From Nageia nagi (lineage: Eukaryota; Pinophyta), in assembly GCA_050084985.1 (NCBI GenBank), contig JBITNC010000001.1:26598001-26662000 (forward strand): a stretch of DNA of 64,000 nt. Reading direction: 5' to 3'. The position numbers were made by a program, and so were the translations under genes. Positions 21,789 to 35,259 of the stretch are shown one piece after another. Every line of letters begins with the position of its first letter. Position 1 is the first letter of the stretch. The notes under the pieces were generated by a model. It was given only the letters and a program-made list of their open reading frames with translations. It had not been told where the DNA came from and made no database searches.

Positions 21789-23641
21789 TGTGTAGATGAG
21801 GAAGCTTTTATAGAAATTGCAACTTGCACTAAGTAGGGAGATTACTTTTCATTTGCCTTATGCTTTAACAAGTTTAAACTATTTTAGAGGCATCCAAAAT
21901 AGTAGTAGTGTTGGCAAAAGAGAACTTTCCTAGAGCTCAATGATACTGAATGAGTAAATCATTTTCTTGGAGCCCAATGGTACTCTCCTCATACACATTT
22001 TTCTAGAGTGTAGTGAACTTCAAAGCAAAAGAACATTCCAAGAACTTGATGGAATTATAAGTTTACAATGTTCTTGGAGCCCAATGGTCTTAATCCTTCA
22101 TGCATCTTATCAAAGTGTAGTCAGATTGTTACCAAGACATCTCCAAGGAAAGTGGTTTGATCAACCAATACACCTCAAGGTTTCTTGAAACTTGATAGAC
22201 TCAAACATTACTCATTCTTTGGATCCCAACCATATCCACACACATACATTGGAGATAATGACCATTTGATTGGTCTAGATCATGTCAATCTCAATAATAC
22301 TACCTAAGTCTGACAAGATTGTATAAAGCATTGTAGTAATCATAAACAAGCTTCTCACATTTTCTGATGTTGTACAAACAAGATTTCTTAGTTGGATTTA
22401 AATGCTAAAGAAAAAAACACAATAATCATTTAGTGTAATTACATAAAGTTAAAACTATGTAGATTCAAGCTATAACCTAGATATGCTAGGATTTCATACT
22501 TCTATTTAGATTATAGTTAGTTAATTATTAGATGTAGTTTATAAATTCTCTTTAAATTCTTATTACCATTGGTAGATATTTTTGAATATCAAGCTGTATA
22601 TATAGCTCAAATCTATGTAAAAGAAAAGGTTGAACCTTCTAGCATTTGTGCCTAAGCAATGAAATATCTATTATTCTAGCCAAAATTGAGTATGGTAATA
22701 TCTGTACATTTATTTCTTCATGTAGTCTTTGGATGGTTTATATGGTTGCATTGTTTATATGTTTCTTATTCCCCATGGTATGATGCATGAAATATCCATG
22801 ACTATAGCCTCTTATCTCTTGCGATTGAATGATATATGCTACATTATAGGGATTATTATGAGAAAGGGATCCTTCCTTTGGGTTCTAACAAAATTGTTGG
22901 AAGCCCAAGTTGGCCCCAAGCTATACCATTTCCCTTTCTTTCTTACACTCTAAAATTTTGTATCTCTTTTGATATTTATATCCTTTTTTCTCTTTTTTCC
23001 ATCTTTCATAATGGATAAGGTACCATCTTGACAAATTGAAACATGGAATTTAGAATTAGATTATCTCTTTTTTCTATGATGAGTCTTTTAAAGGTTATAC
23101 ATATTTGTCTATGGGAAGTAAACCTCATGGTTCTGAATTCTAAGAGCTATAACAAATGTGTAATATCATTTTATCTATGAATGATAGATCCCATATAGAT
23201 GTTTTTCTTTTATGTGGAAAGAATGTGATCTAATCGGTTAAACACCTAAAACAAAATTAACATATATAAACTAGACCATTAGAAGTTCAAGATCATATTC
23301 ACTTATTTTTTTGTGGGATGCATCTAAATAAGTTTATGATATAATGATATTTAGGGTTTTGAATTTCCAAAATAAGAGCCTTTATGAGTGAAGAAATATA
23401 GTAGAAGATGTCTATCTATGGATTTCCTAGAATCCTAACTGTTCAAGCATATCATGATTTTATCTATGAATCATGGTCCATAATATTTTTTGAAAATAGC
23501 TCACCAAGCACCATCTTGGGGAGGTTGAATTAACTAAAAATTGATTCATCTAAGGATGGTTGGTTCATCATGAGAATTAATTCAAAACCTGCACAACTTT
23601 ATTGTAAGACAAAGAGCTGAATTGTATTTTTCATATCAACA
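21789..23641 (-). repeat. 5' LTR of element D
   Basis: About 1.85 kb from TGTGTAGATG to CATATCAACA on the plus strand. Most of it aligns with the split copy at 33328-34598 and 39492-39635. Shared blocks include TTATGCTTTAACAAGTTT, CATTTTCTGAT and TAGATATGCTAGGATTTCA. The copy at 23064-23490 has about 430 bases missing from the other copy. Inside are reiterated phrases such as TTCTTGGAGCCCAATGGT. No second D LTR in the right place is seen, so its 3' end lies to the left beyond the Tat insertion or is lost. Confidence 0.65.
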
Positions 23642-25219
23642 CTATTTTTAGCATGTATAGTAGGATGATTTCACATAGTCTTCATAAGGCCTTCAATGCA
23701 ACCATGAGAAATATGTTCATTGTTTATTCAAGATATATCTAAATACATAAATGCACATACCAGCTAAATCAATTTGATCTATTTGAAGGAAATAGAATGG
23801 TGACCTAATCAGGTCAAGATTCAAGACCTGAAGAATAAGAGAAGATATTTTGAAATGTTAGAAATTGAGCAAGAAAAGCAGTAAATATGACTCAAATTTC
23901 ATTTAAAGATAATAAGTTTTTACAAAGAAATATTATCATGGACCTATAATATTTGGGGGTTAATCAAAATCAAGGTTTCTTGATAAATATTCTAGAGGAC
24001 CTAAGCAATATTTTGGGGATATTCTAATTTTTCCTTGAAATAATGATTGTATCTTTTGATATAGAATGTTGGAACAACAAAGATAATATCAAAAGGTTCA
24101 TATGTTCAAAAATATTATCTACTAAAAATATTGTTAGGTATGTAATGCATATCAAAAGATTAGATTTAAAGCAAATCTGATGTGTTTTGAGCTTATCTTA
24201 TTATGGTCATACATGTTTATATCTGACTAACAAAGTCATGCAAAATGGATGTTCCTACATAAGGATACCCACCCAACCCCCTCTTGATTCCTAAAGGAGT
24301 ACATTTTAAGTTTCTAAGGTAATATTCTAATATTTTCTCATTGCATTGGAAAGAGAAATTTTAAATATATCCTTAAAAACATGAATGACTATCAAACATT
24401 AGAAAGGGGTTGATATATGTAAATAACTATATTCTTCAAAATATAGGTAGACTTGTTTTGATAATACTAAGTGGCATACTTAAAATGCTCATATATTATA
24501 GATAAGCCTTTGATATTTACCATTACTTATCAAGTCCTACAATCCCAAGAAGTTATTTACCATCCTTTCACACCAAAAAATATGATCGCTCATACTATTG
24601 TATGTACCTAAAAATTATCATGTCTACAAACTATAATATTCTCTATTAGAGTAGTTGATCGAAGATTTTAGTTAATAGACCATATATTTCAATACTACAA
24701 GTTTTTTCTAGTGGGTAATTTATTTGAAAACTCATTTTAAAGATAGATCAAAAGAGTTTTCTATAGAAGTTATTGATTTGAATTTAGATTCAAAATCAAC
24801 TAGTCACATATAGAGGAAATTACCTGAAAAAGAATAAGATGGATGAGTTAGAAAAGTATAGATAGCAACATGTATGAATCAATCATGAATAATTTAGAAT
24901 TGTTTGAACTATTTTTGTAGAGATCCATTTCTAAGAAAAACCATGGAAAAATATATGAGAGTTTTCCTATAAATAGCCAGCACATATGAGGTATGAGAAT
25001 ATCTAAGGATGAAGATTAGAGTGCATTTAAGGAAATACAGATGTGGTGTGAAGTTTGTGAAATAGATTAGTATTGATCTTGTAAATATGTGTTATTTTGC
25101 TCATCATAATCTTTCCCCATGAATCACCCATTCAATTCATTCCTATCCTTTGAATGTTTCCTTCATCCTACTATTTTTCTCCCTCCTTTGTTTCCAATGG
25201 TGTCTATCTTTCTATTACT
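23642..25219. other. Unassigned sequence
   Basis: About 1.6 kb with no recognised coding frame, repeat partner or LTR termini in the window. It lies between the D LTR and element E and may be internal sequence of the F element. Confidence 0.4.
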
Positions 25220-25224
25220 CATAT

Positions 25225-25897
25225 TGTAGATGCTTGAAAATTAACCTTTATGTATTTAATAAATCATTTTAATCCCTTAACAATATATCATTTAAAAAGG
25301 GATTAAAAATGTATAAGAAAGATATAGGCCATGTATTTGACCCTTATGGCATGTACAAGGGGTCAAATCTTATAATAGAAGCATCCCAATATAAAGACAT
25401 ACATAGATAGATGGTGGGATTACCATCAAGAGGAGATTAGACAAGGGACATATTATAGAATACCCAAGGCTTCTATCAACTGAAGATCGTATAAAGAACC
25501 AAATAATCGAGCATCATTTGTAAAGCAAACCTTTGCAAGGTCTTCTTATCTATAATAAGTGAATCTCTTATATCAAGAATAATCACACTTTGGTTATATT
25601 GATAAATCATTGTTCAATTGATATTTTATCTTTTGTTGCATTTTTAGTTTTATCTTTAACGTGATGTTGATGGTGTACTGTTACTTAGGAATTAGAGTTG
25701 TGCTTATGCATGTTATATTGCTTGTTCTTTATGTATGACTTTCCTTAATCAATTAAATATGCATGTTAATGAAGCGAACATAAATGCTTAATCATCTATT
25801 GTCATATTCCTACTTTATGTCAATAAACAAATAGATCAAATAGTGCATGTATTAATTCCCCTAATTAATTTGACTATTGCATTATTTCAGGTCTACA
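25225..25897 (+). repeat. 5' LTR of element E
   Basis: Aligns from end to end with 32221-32893. Shared blocks include TTTATGTATTTAATAAATCA, GGCCATGTATTTGACCCTT and GCATGTACAAGGGGTCAAAT. The copies are roughly 90% alike by eye. Confidence 0.9.
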
Positions 25898-25900
25898 TTT

Positions 25901-25913
25901 TGGTGAACCCAAC
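25901..25913 (+). promoter_or_regulatory. Primer-binding site of element E
   Basis: TGGTGAACCCAAC begins three bases behind the TCTACA end of the LTR, where a primer site is expected. I could not assign the tRNA with certainty. Confidence 0.55.
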
Positions 25914-25963
25914 ATTCTTACATACCTAGGTGTTCATCTAGGGAAAAATCCTTCTATAATGTC

Positions 25964-28390
25964 ATGAATCCATTTTCACTACTTTTTCTCTCCAAAGAGG
26001 AAGTGCTCCAAATAGTAGCCAAAGAGTAAGATAAAACTAGGGCTTGTTCTACTTATATCCCAAAGATGGATCTTAACCCAAATAACCCTACCATATGAAA
26101 ATCCATAGTATAAATTTTGGATATTATGAGAAGTATTCGAATTAATCTTGAATTATCTATTCAAATGCCCCCTCTTAATACTATTTGGGACCTTGAATCT
26201 TTAGATTTTACTAAATGAGTGTCCATTAGTAGAGCGACTCCTAATCATTATGCTATTCTTGACCCTAGCAACTTGGATAATTTGGCTCCTAATCTAAAAC
26301 CCTCTAATGATGATGAACTCCTTGATATTGATAGGATTCCCTCTCATGCTTAGTCCATTCAACATGTGTTATTTGATAAAGAAGGCTATAATTTTTTATT
26401 TGTAATAACTCTTCTATTGTATTTGAACTTCTTATAGATGAAAAGTTGCTTGATAACCACTCTGAAGCTACAAAATTAGAAGATAGCTTGTTCCTTTATA
26501 AGGAATATTCAAAACATCTTTAGCTTATGCATGAAATGCATGACATAGGTGGCATGCTTGACTATCATCATGATGCAGGCAATGTATATATGTAATGGAG
26601 TAGAGCTTGAACTAGATCTTAATGTCAAGTTGGAATAACCACTACAAGAGGAAGATGTTTCTAGAAGTGATGTTTAGTCATAACTTGAGGATGAAGAGGA
26701 AGAATCTTATAGCAGTTTAATTCTTAATCCACATTAATTCAATATGGAAAAGAAAGATAAAAGTCAAATTGTTTTACATGATGATGAAATTGAAAATATT
26801 ATTAAACAACAACTTACTAAAGTTATTAGAGAAGCCTTTAAGCTACAACAAACTTGAACTGCCAAGGAGCATAAGATTAAAGTAGGTATCATAATGGATA
26901 TCCAAGAAAATACTAATTGGTATAAACAACCTCCATACAAACAATTGAAAATCTTGGTAGGGGTATTGCATGGACTTGAGTAGGACAAGGTTAATTGTAT
27001 TAATAAGTTTGCTATTTTGAAAAATACTCCACTTCACACACCAAATAATATACAACAACCTCACCCTCCCCCACCACCATCCCCAAAGACCAATGGAGGA
27101 CCTAATAACATTGTGAGTGGTGAGGATGATTTCCTTTCATGTTTAAAAAGACCCCTCATTGATAGAATTCTTGCCAAAATAATCCTTGGAAAAAAGAGTG
27201 TCAAATTTACTAAGTTTGATGGTATACAAGATCCTAGGATGCATGTTCATAACTTTCATGAAGAAGCTATTGAATATATGCATGACCAAGATTTATTGGC
27301 TAAGTTTTTTTCTTACAATTTGAAGGATGAGGCTCTAAAATGGTACTTCTAGCTTCCCAAAAGAAGCATTGATAGCTATGAGGATTTGATTCACATATTT
27401 TTGCATGATTATGGTTATAACATTACTGATAAGGTATATCTTAAGGACTTGTGTAAAATTAAACAACTCCCTAACCAATCAGTGAAGTATTTTATGGATG
27501 TATAGAAACAAACTGCTAATAAACTCACCATGGATGAACATGAACTCAAGCATATTTTTGTGGATGGTATCTTACCTATACATAAGCTATTTGTCATTTT
27601 TAATCATGGCATGTATTTAGGAGATATGATTGACACTATTTCTAAAAAGGAACCATGTATTAAAAAATTGAGTGCTATGAAACATGTTGATCATGCTTCC
27701 ACCTGCAAAACTTATTATTGAAAATCAAATAGAGGTAGAAGAAAATCATGCTACATGCAAAAAATGAGGTAGTTCTCCACCCAAACATACTCACCAATAT
27801 ACTCCTTTAACTGATAGTGTTGATAATATTATGAATGTATTATTATATGAGGAACTGATTGAATTGCCTCCTATTATTGAACCTAAGTTTACTAATGGTG
27901 TACCTAAAAAATTTTCACTATGAAGAATTTTGTAATTATCATATGGCACCTGGTCATCTAACCCAATATTGCAGGACTCTTCATAACCTTATAAAAGATT
28001 TTATTGATTATGGAGCAATCAAGATGGATCCAAAACTAGCTGCATGGATAGGATTTGTACATCCAGATAATGCATAGCTAAGGGTATTCAATAATCCCCT
28101 ACCATATTCACAATCTTGAGGGTACATCAGTACAGTAAGTGTTTCCCATGCTTTACATTCTTTTTTGGCTAACACTCATGCATATAGGTATCCTCCTCCA
28201 AATAGGAATATGAACAAAATCAAATAGTGTAGTTCTAATAGCATGAATTCTTGCTTGCAAGGTGTAAATGGCATAGGGATGACTACTACAAAAGTGTCTC
28301 TTTTTGTTCCTTCCTCTATTAAGTGTATTTGGGTGGTAAAAGCTCCCTAGGTACATAAGGTTATTCCTTGATCTCTTTTGGATATCACAA
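25964..28390 (+). pseudogene. Gag of element E
   Basis: From ATG at 25964 one frame stays coding-like to about 27721 with several stops, then shifts by one frame to about 28390. A Pro-rich stretch stands near 27060. The capsid-like domain reads VKFTKFDGIQDPRMHVHNFH, DEALKWYF, YEDLIHIFLHDYGY, NQSVKYFMDV and LKHIFVDGI. The zinc knuckle CNYHMAPGHLTQYC (about 27940-27980) has the CxxH-x4-H-x4-C spacing of Tat gag, as in the larger element. The last part, with TTTKVSLFVPSSIKCIWVV and HKVIP, resembles the segment ahead of protease in Tat polyproteins. No protease active site was found. Confidence 0.75.
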
Positions 28391-28789
28391 TTAGTGTATA
28401 TTAGTAACTAGGGTGTTTTTGTATCTTTTTGCTTTCCTATTTTGTTCATACACTAGTCTAGTGATTTTTCTAATTTTTATCTATCATTTCACTCCAATGT
28501 CCATAATTTGGGGATCTAACTCATCTCTATGCACGACACCAATTCCCTTTTATCTCTTTTTTGGGGTAACCATGTCATGGTTTTCCCAAGATAAAATGTT
28601 TAAAATTTACTTTTTATCATTCTAAATACAATGTCTTAGCCTCTAAGCTTATCTTGGGTGTTTTTTTATGACATATATGCTCATACACACCCTCATTTCC
28701 TTTAATAGTTTCTCCAAGGTACCTTTGGTTCCTTTAGATTATGTGTCATTCCAATTTATGTGCATGTCTTATGTCTCATCGATTGCTGA
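28391..28789. other. Noncoding part of element E
   Basis: No coding frame supported; the plus-strand frame at 28413-28625 is hydrophobic and AT-driven. Confidence 0.4.
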
Positions 28790-29470
28790 TCCCAATAATG
28801 GGCATTTTATTTGGTAAATCATAAACACTATGCTTCCCACATGTTATCATCCTCTATCTCATGATACCACACTAAGCCACCCTTGATGTGTATACTCTAG
28901 ATCTGATACACATCCTCTAGATTTACTATCATCTCATTGGTGGGAAGGTGAAATGTGTAGCAATCTTGGTCCCATATATCAACCAAGGCCATGAGAAGGG
29001 GAGTGTCTACTTGCACCATCCCTACATAAGCAAGCTCGCCTAGCTCATATTGGTCTAAAATATCATCCAATTGCTAAGTTTGTGGGAAAGCTTAGGCCAA
29101 ATCCAAATTCATGGTACTTATAGGCCCACCTCGGATAAACCCTTACAATCATGCAAGGTACTATTTGGTCTATTATTCCATCCTCTACTTGTGTTGATAA
29201 TAAAAATATAATATATCAAATCTGAGTCAACTTATTACATGCTCAAATGGCATATTATAGAGATACTCCACTAGATGACCTATTATCTCGATAATTGGTT
29301 GACAAGTACTCCTCTAGTTGATGGCAACCATCACTATATAGTCACAAATCCTATATGGGCATCCCCCTACTCTATTTGCTCAAAATATGGATGCAATGGA
29401 CACTCTAATAGTGCACCATTGGTGGTAGGATGGAAAACTTAGCCGATCTAGGATGAGGTCAACACCTACT
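28790..29470 (-). pseudogene. Antisense PMD relic inside element E
   Basis: On the minus strand, against the direction of gag, about 29100-28800 reads LGELAYVGMVQVDTPLLMAL, then VDIWDQDCYTFHLPTNEM, then IVNLEDVYQI, a TAG, and SIHIKGGLVWYHE. This is the PMD signature (ALVERW...THTFHLP-GEMT-TLEDV) over some 70 residues. The stretch to about 29470 is coding-like but has more stops. Element E and the Tat element are separate insertions, so this is a second example of a PMD reading frame placed antisense at the 3' side of gag-pol. Start and end are approximate. Confidence 0.7.
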
Positions 29471-30958
29471 TGTTAAAGCTCCAAATGGAAAGTGCATCAA
29501 ATTCAAAATGACCTATTATTAATAAAATTTTGATTTTATAAATTGACTTTGCGGTTTTAGATTAGGTAATCACCTCTTTTTATGCATATATCTCTTGAAT
29601 ATTTATGTGGAGGGCTCATTTTCCTTGCAAAATTTTTAAATCCATCCCATTCTTTCTTGGGCACTAAAAATTGCCATTTGCATGATGCCAATGGCATTCA
29701 TTTCTTTGAGTTGTATGTGCTATTAATGGATGTTGGATCTAATTTATGCTTAGAATTTATTCAAATGACACTCCCATGTATCAAGCAAAGTTTGCTTCAT
29801 TTGCATTTTTCATTAAAATTTGTACTAAGTTTAGGGCATCAACGACATGCTAATTTGCTATGTAGGTGAGTTTCCAATGCACCTTTTTCATTTCCATCAA
29901 TTTCTAGTTTTTCATATGATAGTGGATACTTGTCCATAATATACAACTAAAGAAATCAAATTATGAATACTTGATCTTAGCCATTTGGTAGGGTAAAATT
30001 CTATCTTTAAGAAGGTTTCTCCTAAGTAGCCATAGGTCCATGATATTTGCAAGATTTGGTGACATATGAAGCCATTACTTAATTGGATGGCTTCCTCCAC
30101 TTATTTCATGAAGTTGGCACCATACTGTCATCAAGGCATCAATGGAGTATTAATGCATGAGTTAATAAAAATTAAATACCCTCTTGTACTTTTCTTTCAT
30201 GGCAAATTATGCTTCCATCATTAGGTATAGGTATTTTATTTTTATTTGATGTTAGTAAGTTTGTTAATTTTGCATTTGGAAAGGTTGATACTTGTTAACA
30301 AGAATTAATACATTCCAAGTGAATAAATCAGCATCTCTTGCATGGTCTAAGATTAGCATGGAGAAATATGCAAACCAAAGGGGTATTATCTCTCCTTCTA
30401 GACTTCACTTTGCACTCTACATTACATTTCTTGTAGCTCTAAACAACTTTGTTCTCCTTCATGTGTTGAATGATGACATGGTGGATTTGGTCTTCATGCA
30501 TGTGACAAGATGGATTCCCTTACCCCCTTTTTAACATTAGTTGGGGGCAATTTCATATTCAATTGTAAGTATGATGAATCAACAAAATTTGACTAACAGA
30601 AGCCAAAATAATTTTATTTTAGCAAAATTCAAAGAATACTATGATGTTAGTGATGTACACGGACTAATTTCATGGCACTAGTGATGTACTTCCTTTGTAC
30701 ATAATTAAATAAATTCAAGTTTCTATACCATTATAGGTTTGAATATTAGGTATTTTTTAGGATTCTCCTTCTATGCTTCCATTCTTTATCCATGAATAAT
30801 TATTCAACAACATAGTGTTAGGAGAATCCTAATAACATCTTTAGCCATGATCCCCCATGAGAGAAAATTTTGGTATATTCTATAGGATATTCTATCAATC
30901 TATCTCAACATATTATAATACATTATATATATTTCATTCTTGTTACACATGCCTAATA
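29471..30958. other. Noncoding part of element E
   Basis: Short frames on both strands (for example 29582-29869 plus, 29912-30100 minus, 30292-30534 plus) have no recognised motif. The minus-strand one may be a worn part of the PMD ORF. Confidence 0.4.
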
Positions 30959-31700
30959 TCTTCAGATCATAAACATGTAAACGTATGATCATCAATGGCC
31001 ATCAACACAACTAGTAAGAGTTCACTCACTTAAAAGTAAATCGATGATATAGCCATGAGGAATTTGTTGAAATTGGATCATCTCCAATGGATGGCGCATT
31101 TTGCTATTATGGTTCTTACTTTGAACCTATACAAAGCATACTATCTTCAGATCATAGACATATAAATGTATGATCATCAATGACCATTGATAAGGCTAGT
31201 GAGAGTTCCCTCCCTTAAAAGTAAACTGGTGATATAGCCATTAGCAATTTTTTGACATTATATCATCTTTAATGGATGATAAATTTTGTTGTGTATCCAC
31301 ATGGGTCTTTGCTTTGAACCCATTTAAAGCATACTATCTTTGGATCATGGACATAAAAATGCATGATCATTGATGGTCCATGAAATGATTAGTGAGAGTT
31401 CCCTCACTTAAAAGTAAACTAGTGATATAGTTATTAGCAATTTGTTGCCATTGGCTCATCTCCATTGGATGATACATTTTGCTATGTATCCACATGATTT
31501 TTGATTTGAACCAATCCAAATCATAATATCTTTGAATAATAGACATACAAATGTATGATCACCAATGGCCACCAACTTGGATAGTGAGAGTTCACTCACT
31601 TAAAAGATAAATTGATGATGTAATCATAAGTAAGTTATTGACATTGGATCATATATGATGGATGACATAGTTTACTATGCATCCATCCTATGATTTTATG
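30959..31700. repeat. Four tandem copies of a roughly 190-bp unit in element E
   Basis: Units begin at 30959, 31144, 31337 and 31529, each with TCTT(C/T)(A/G)GAT-like starts. They share GACATA(A/T)AAATGTATGATCA, GTGAGAGTTC, CTCACTTAAAAGTAAA, TGATATAG and GGATCATCT-like blocks in constant order. Spacing is 185-193 bases. Copies differ at perhaps a fifth of positions by eye. The array lies shortly before the 3' LTR, a place where Tat/Ogre-type elements often carry tandem repeats. Confidence 0.85.
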
Positions 31701-32207
31701 ACTAGCATATCATTGCAGGTTCTTAGCTCTAGCAGGCAACATAACCAACAATAAGGAACTAGTGTTGTGCTCACTATATTTTAGTATGCCAATGATGTAC
31801 ATTTCATTTCCATTTCCACTCATCCAAATAATCACCTCTCTTTTTCAAGGCATGGACATAAGTGCATCAGCTTCCTGAGTATCTAACACAATGGAATGAC
31901 CAAATTCATGAATGAAATAATATAAAGGAGGCACATCATGTCTTCCATCTCCAACCTCAGATATGGATTTCTACAGTCATCCAAACATCATCAAAATAGT
32001 ATTCCTAAATACATCTTATTTAGTAGCTTTTACCTTGGCTAATCTCCTTAAGGATCTTTCCTAGGGCACCCAAGTCAAAAGGGGGGTAGCATAAGAACCC
32101 TCATCATCATTAAATCAACATTAGCAAAAGTATCAAAAAGTTTTCTTCTATGCTTCTTCTACAATTCTTCTTTGGACATGTAATTTCATTGCTTCAATCA
32201 CACATCC

Positions 32208-32220
32208 AAAGAGGGGCAAA
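32208..32220 (+). promoter_or_regulatory. Polypurine tract of element E
   Basis: AAAGAGGGGCAAA stands directly before TGTAGATGCC of the 3' LTR. It is nearly the same as the tract of the Tat element. Confidence 0.8.
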
Positions 32221-32893
32221 TGTAGATGCCTCAAAATGAATCTTTATGTATTTAATAAATCATTTTAATCCCTTAATAATGTATCATTTAAAAATGAATT
32301 AAAAATGTATAAGAAAGGTGTAGGCCATGTATTTGACCCTTGTGGCATGTACAAGGGGTCAAATCCTATAATATAAGCATCCCTATATAAAGACATAAAA
32401 ATATGGATGGTGGATTACCATCAAGAGGAGATTAGATAAAGGGTAGATTACATAAGACCCAAGGCTTCTATCAACTAAAAATCAGATAGAGAACCAAGGA
32501 CTTGAGCATCACTTGCAAAGTAAACCTTTGCAAGGTCTTCTTATCTGTAATAAGTGAATCTCTTATCTCAAGCATTATCACACTTTTGTTATATTAATAA
32601 ATCATTTATTTGATTGATATTTTATCTTTCATCACATCTTTAGTTTTATCCTTAAAGTGACATTAGTGGCATACTATTACTAGGGAATTGATGTCATGCT
32701 TATGTATGTTATATTGATCATTCTTGATGTATGACTTTCCTTAATCAATTGAATATGCATTTTAACAAAATGAACCTATATTCTTAATCTTGTATTGTCA
32801 TATTCATACTTTATGTCAACAAACAAATATACCAAATAATGCATGTATTAATTCCCCTAATTAATTTGACTATTACATTATTTAGGGTCTACA
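32221..32893 (+). repeat. 3' LTR of element E
   Basis: Partner of 25225-25897, same length and termini, TGTAGATGC to GGTCTACA. Confidence 0.9.
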
Positions 32894-33322
32894 CATACAC
32901 TCCACATTCTTCCATGTCTTCTCTCCTAGGAATTGTTTCCACTTTTGTTCATCCCTTCATCTATGATCTCTTCCCTCTTTCCTACCTTTCCCTTGAATTT
33001 ACATGCACTTTACTAGTCTATTTTGCAAGCATCACATGACATCTCAATAAGGTTATTCGGTAAAAGACTCACAAATGGGGATGAATTTGGTAGCATGAGG
33101 AAAACATAATAAAGTAATGAATTACTTAAATGTTTTATATAAAATATTTTCTTATTACAAATGGTTAATTTTCTAACTACTTGGTATATGAAGACCATTC
33201 TATTTGATTTAAAGATTATTTAGAGAATTTTTCATCCCATCCCACCCCTGCTAAATGCATGCTACCTATTAAATTTTTATTGTATATTTTAATAACTATT
33301 TCAATCTTTAGAAAAACCAACA
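32894..33322. other. Unassigned sequence
   Basis: About 430 bases between element E and the D solo LTR, without recognisable coding or repeat content. By the nesting model it is internal sequence of F. Confidence 0.4.
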
Positions 33323-34598
33323 AAGGGGTAATAATGTCATATAAATTGCAACTTGCATTTAGCATAGAGATTATTTTCTATCTACCTTATGCTTTAACAA
33401 GTTTGAATTATTTTAGAGACATAAAAAATAATAGCAGTGTTGGAGAAAGAGAAATTTCTTAGAGCTCAATGGTACTAAATTACTAAATCATTTTTCCAAA
33501 GCTTGATGGTATTCTCATCCCATGTATTTTCTTGAAGTGTGGTGAACTTCAAAGTAGAAGAACAATCTTGGAACTCGATGAACTTGTAAGTTTACAGTGT
33601 TCCTAGATCTCGATGATCTTCATCCTTCACACATCTTCTTAGAGTGTGATCATACTTTTACCAAGGCATATCCAAGGAAATTAGTCTGATTAATAAATAC
33701 ATCTTAAGCTTTCTCAAAATTCCATATACTTAGACATGACTCATTCTTCTAGTGCTCAATCATGTCTACACACATTTATTGGAGATAGTGATCATTTGAT
33801 TGGTCTAGATCATGGCAGTCTCATTTATGCTACCTAAGTTTGATAAAATTGTATAAAGAATTGTAATAATCATAAACAAGCTTCCAACATTTTCTGATCT
33901 TATGCAAATAAGATTTCTTAGCTATGTTTGAGTGCTAAAGACAAAAACATAGTTACCATTCAATATAATTACAAGAAGTTATAACTATGCATATTCAAGC
34001 TATAACTTAGATATGCTAGGATTTCAAACTTCTATTTAGATCATATTTAGTTAATTATAAGATGTATTTTATAGATTCTCTTTAGATTTTTATTACCATT
34101 GGTAGATATTTTTTAATATGAAGCTATATATACAACTCAAATTGATGTAAACTAAGAGGTTGGACATTGTAGCATTTGCACCTAAGTAATGAAATATCTA
34201 TTATTCCAAGCTAAATTGAGTATGGTGGCACATGTACATTTATATATTCATATAGTATTTCAATGGATTAGATGTTTGCATAGTTTATATGATCCTTGTT
34301 CATGGTATGATGAATGAAATATCTAGGACTATAGCCTCTTTTCTCTTGTAACCAAATGATAGATGCTACATTATAAGGATTGCTATGAGCAAAGGGTCCT
34401 TCCTCCAAGTTTTGATAGAATTATTAGAAGCCCAAGTTGTCCCTAAGCTATGCCATTTCCCTTTCTTTCCTTCACTCTTATCCTTTGTATCTCTTTTGGA
34501 ATTTTCTATCCTTTTTCCTTTTGTTTTTCATCTTTCATAGTGGCTAAGGCACAACCTTAATAAAATCAAAACAATGAATTTGGAATCAGATTTTATAT

Positions 34599-35243
34599 TG
34601 TAATTAGGTATCATTCACATGCCAATGCTGCCTAGGGATGTCAATAATTACAATATATAATAGTTAAACATGCAATTCCTTATTATTGGAGACTAAGATT
34701 GCATTTACAATTATTAATTACCTTAGAATCGTGTATTACAACTCACACAAGTGGCCCCCATAAAACATGCTAAATCTTCTCTTAATTACCAATATCACAC
34801 CTAAATATAATCAATAAGTAACTCATATTCCAAGGAGTGGTATTTCACATTTAAAGGGGTCAATGTGGGGATGTTCTAGATTTCCATGAGTAGCTACAAT
34901 ATGGAAGATTGGTTGAACTAGAAAATTTTAAGAGGCCATAACTCTTTTATTTCCTAATGAAACCATATCATGTAACCTCTCAAAATGTTTTCCATGAGAT
35001 CTCTATCTAATGAATAAATTAAATCAAGTCTCCAAGACCTATGGTGAACTCTATCCTCAAATAATGCATCCTAAGCTTGAGAGGAAGATATCCCACTTTA
35101 TTGCTCATAATGTGGGTCCATATGACCATTATATTCTATCCCAAGTATTAACATATAATACATAAATGAATAAATAAATATTTACAAAGAGGGAATCTTT
35201 AGGATTCCATAATTAATTATCTTTTACCAAAGCAGATGTTACA
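34599..35243 (-). repeat. 3' LTR of element C, truncated
   Basis: Matches 38846-39491 with shared GCCTAGGGATGTCAA-type, ACAATTATTAATTACCTT and ATTCCATAATTAATTATCTT blocks, ending TGTTACA on the plus strand. The outer roughly 730 bases expected from the right copy are missing. Confidence 0.75.
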
Positions 35244-35259
35244 AAGCCTTCTCTCTCGA
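35244..35259 (-). promoter_or_regulatory. Polypurine tract of element C
   Basis: The minus strand reads CGAGAGAGAAGGCTT directly before TGTAACATC of the left LTR. This fixes the orientation of C. Confidence 0.55.

Larger units (their letters stand above)
25225..32893 (+). mobile_element. Element E: Tat-like, gag-only LTR element
   Basis: 7.7 kb between two LTRs of 673 bases each (25225-25897 and 32221-32893), flanked by CATAT (25220-25224) and CATAC (32894-32898), probably a 5-bp duplication with one change. A primer-like site follows the left LTR and a purine tract AAAGAGGGGCAAA precedes the right LTR. The LTR starts TGTAGATGC and ends GGTCTACA. It carries a gag with the Tat-type zinc knuckle but no RT, RNase H or integrase, so it depended on another element. 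On the opposite strand it carries a PMD relic, the same unusual arrangement as in the Tat element. Confidence 0.85.
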
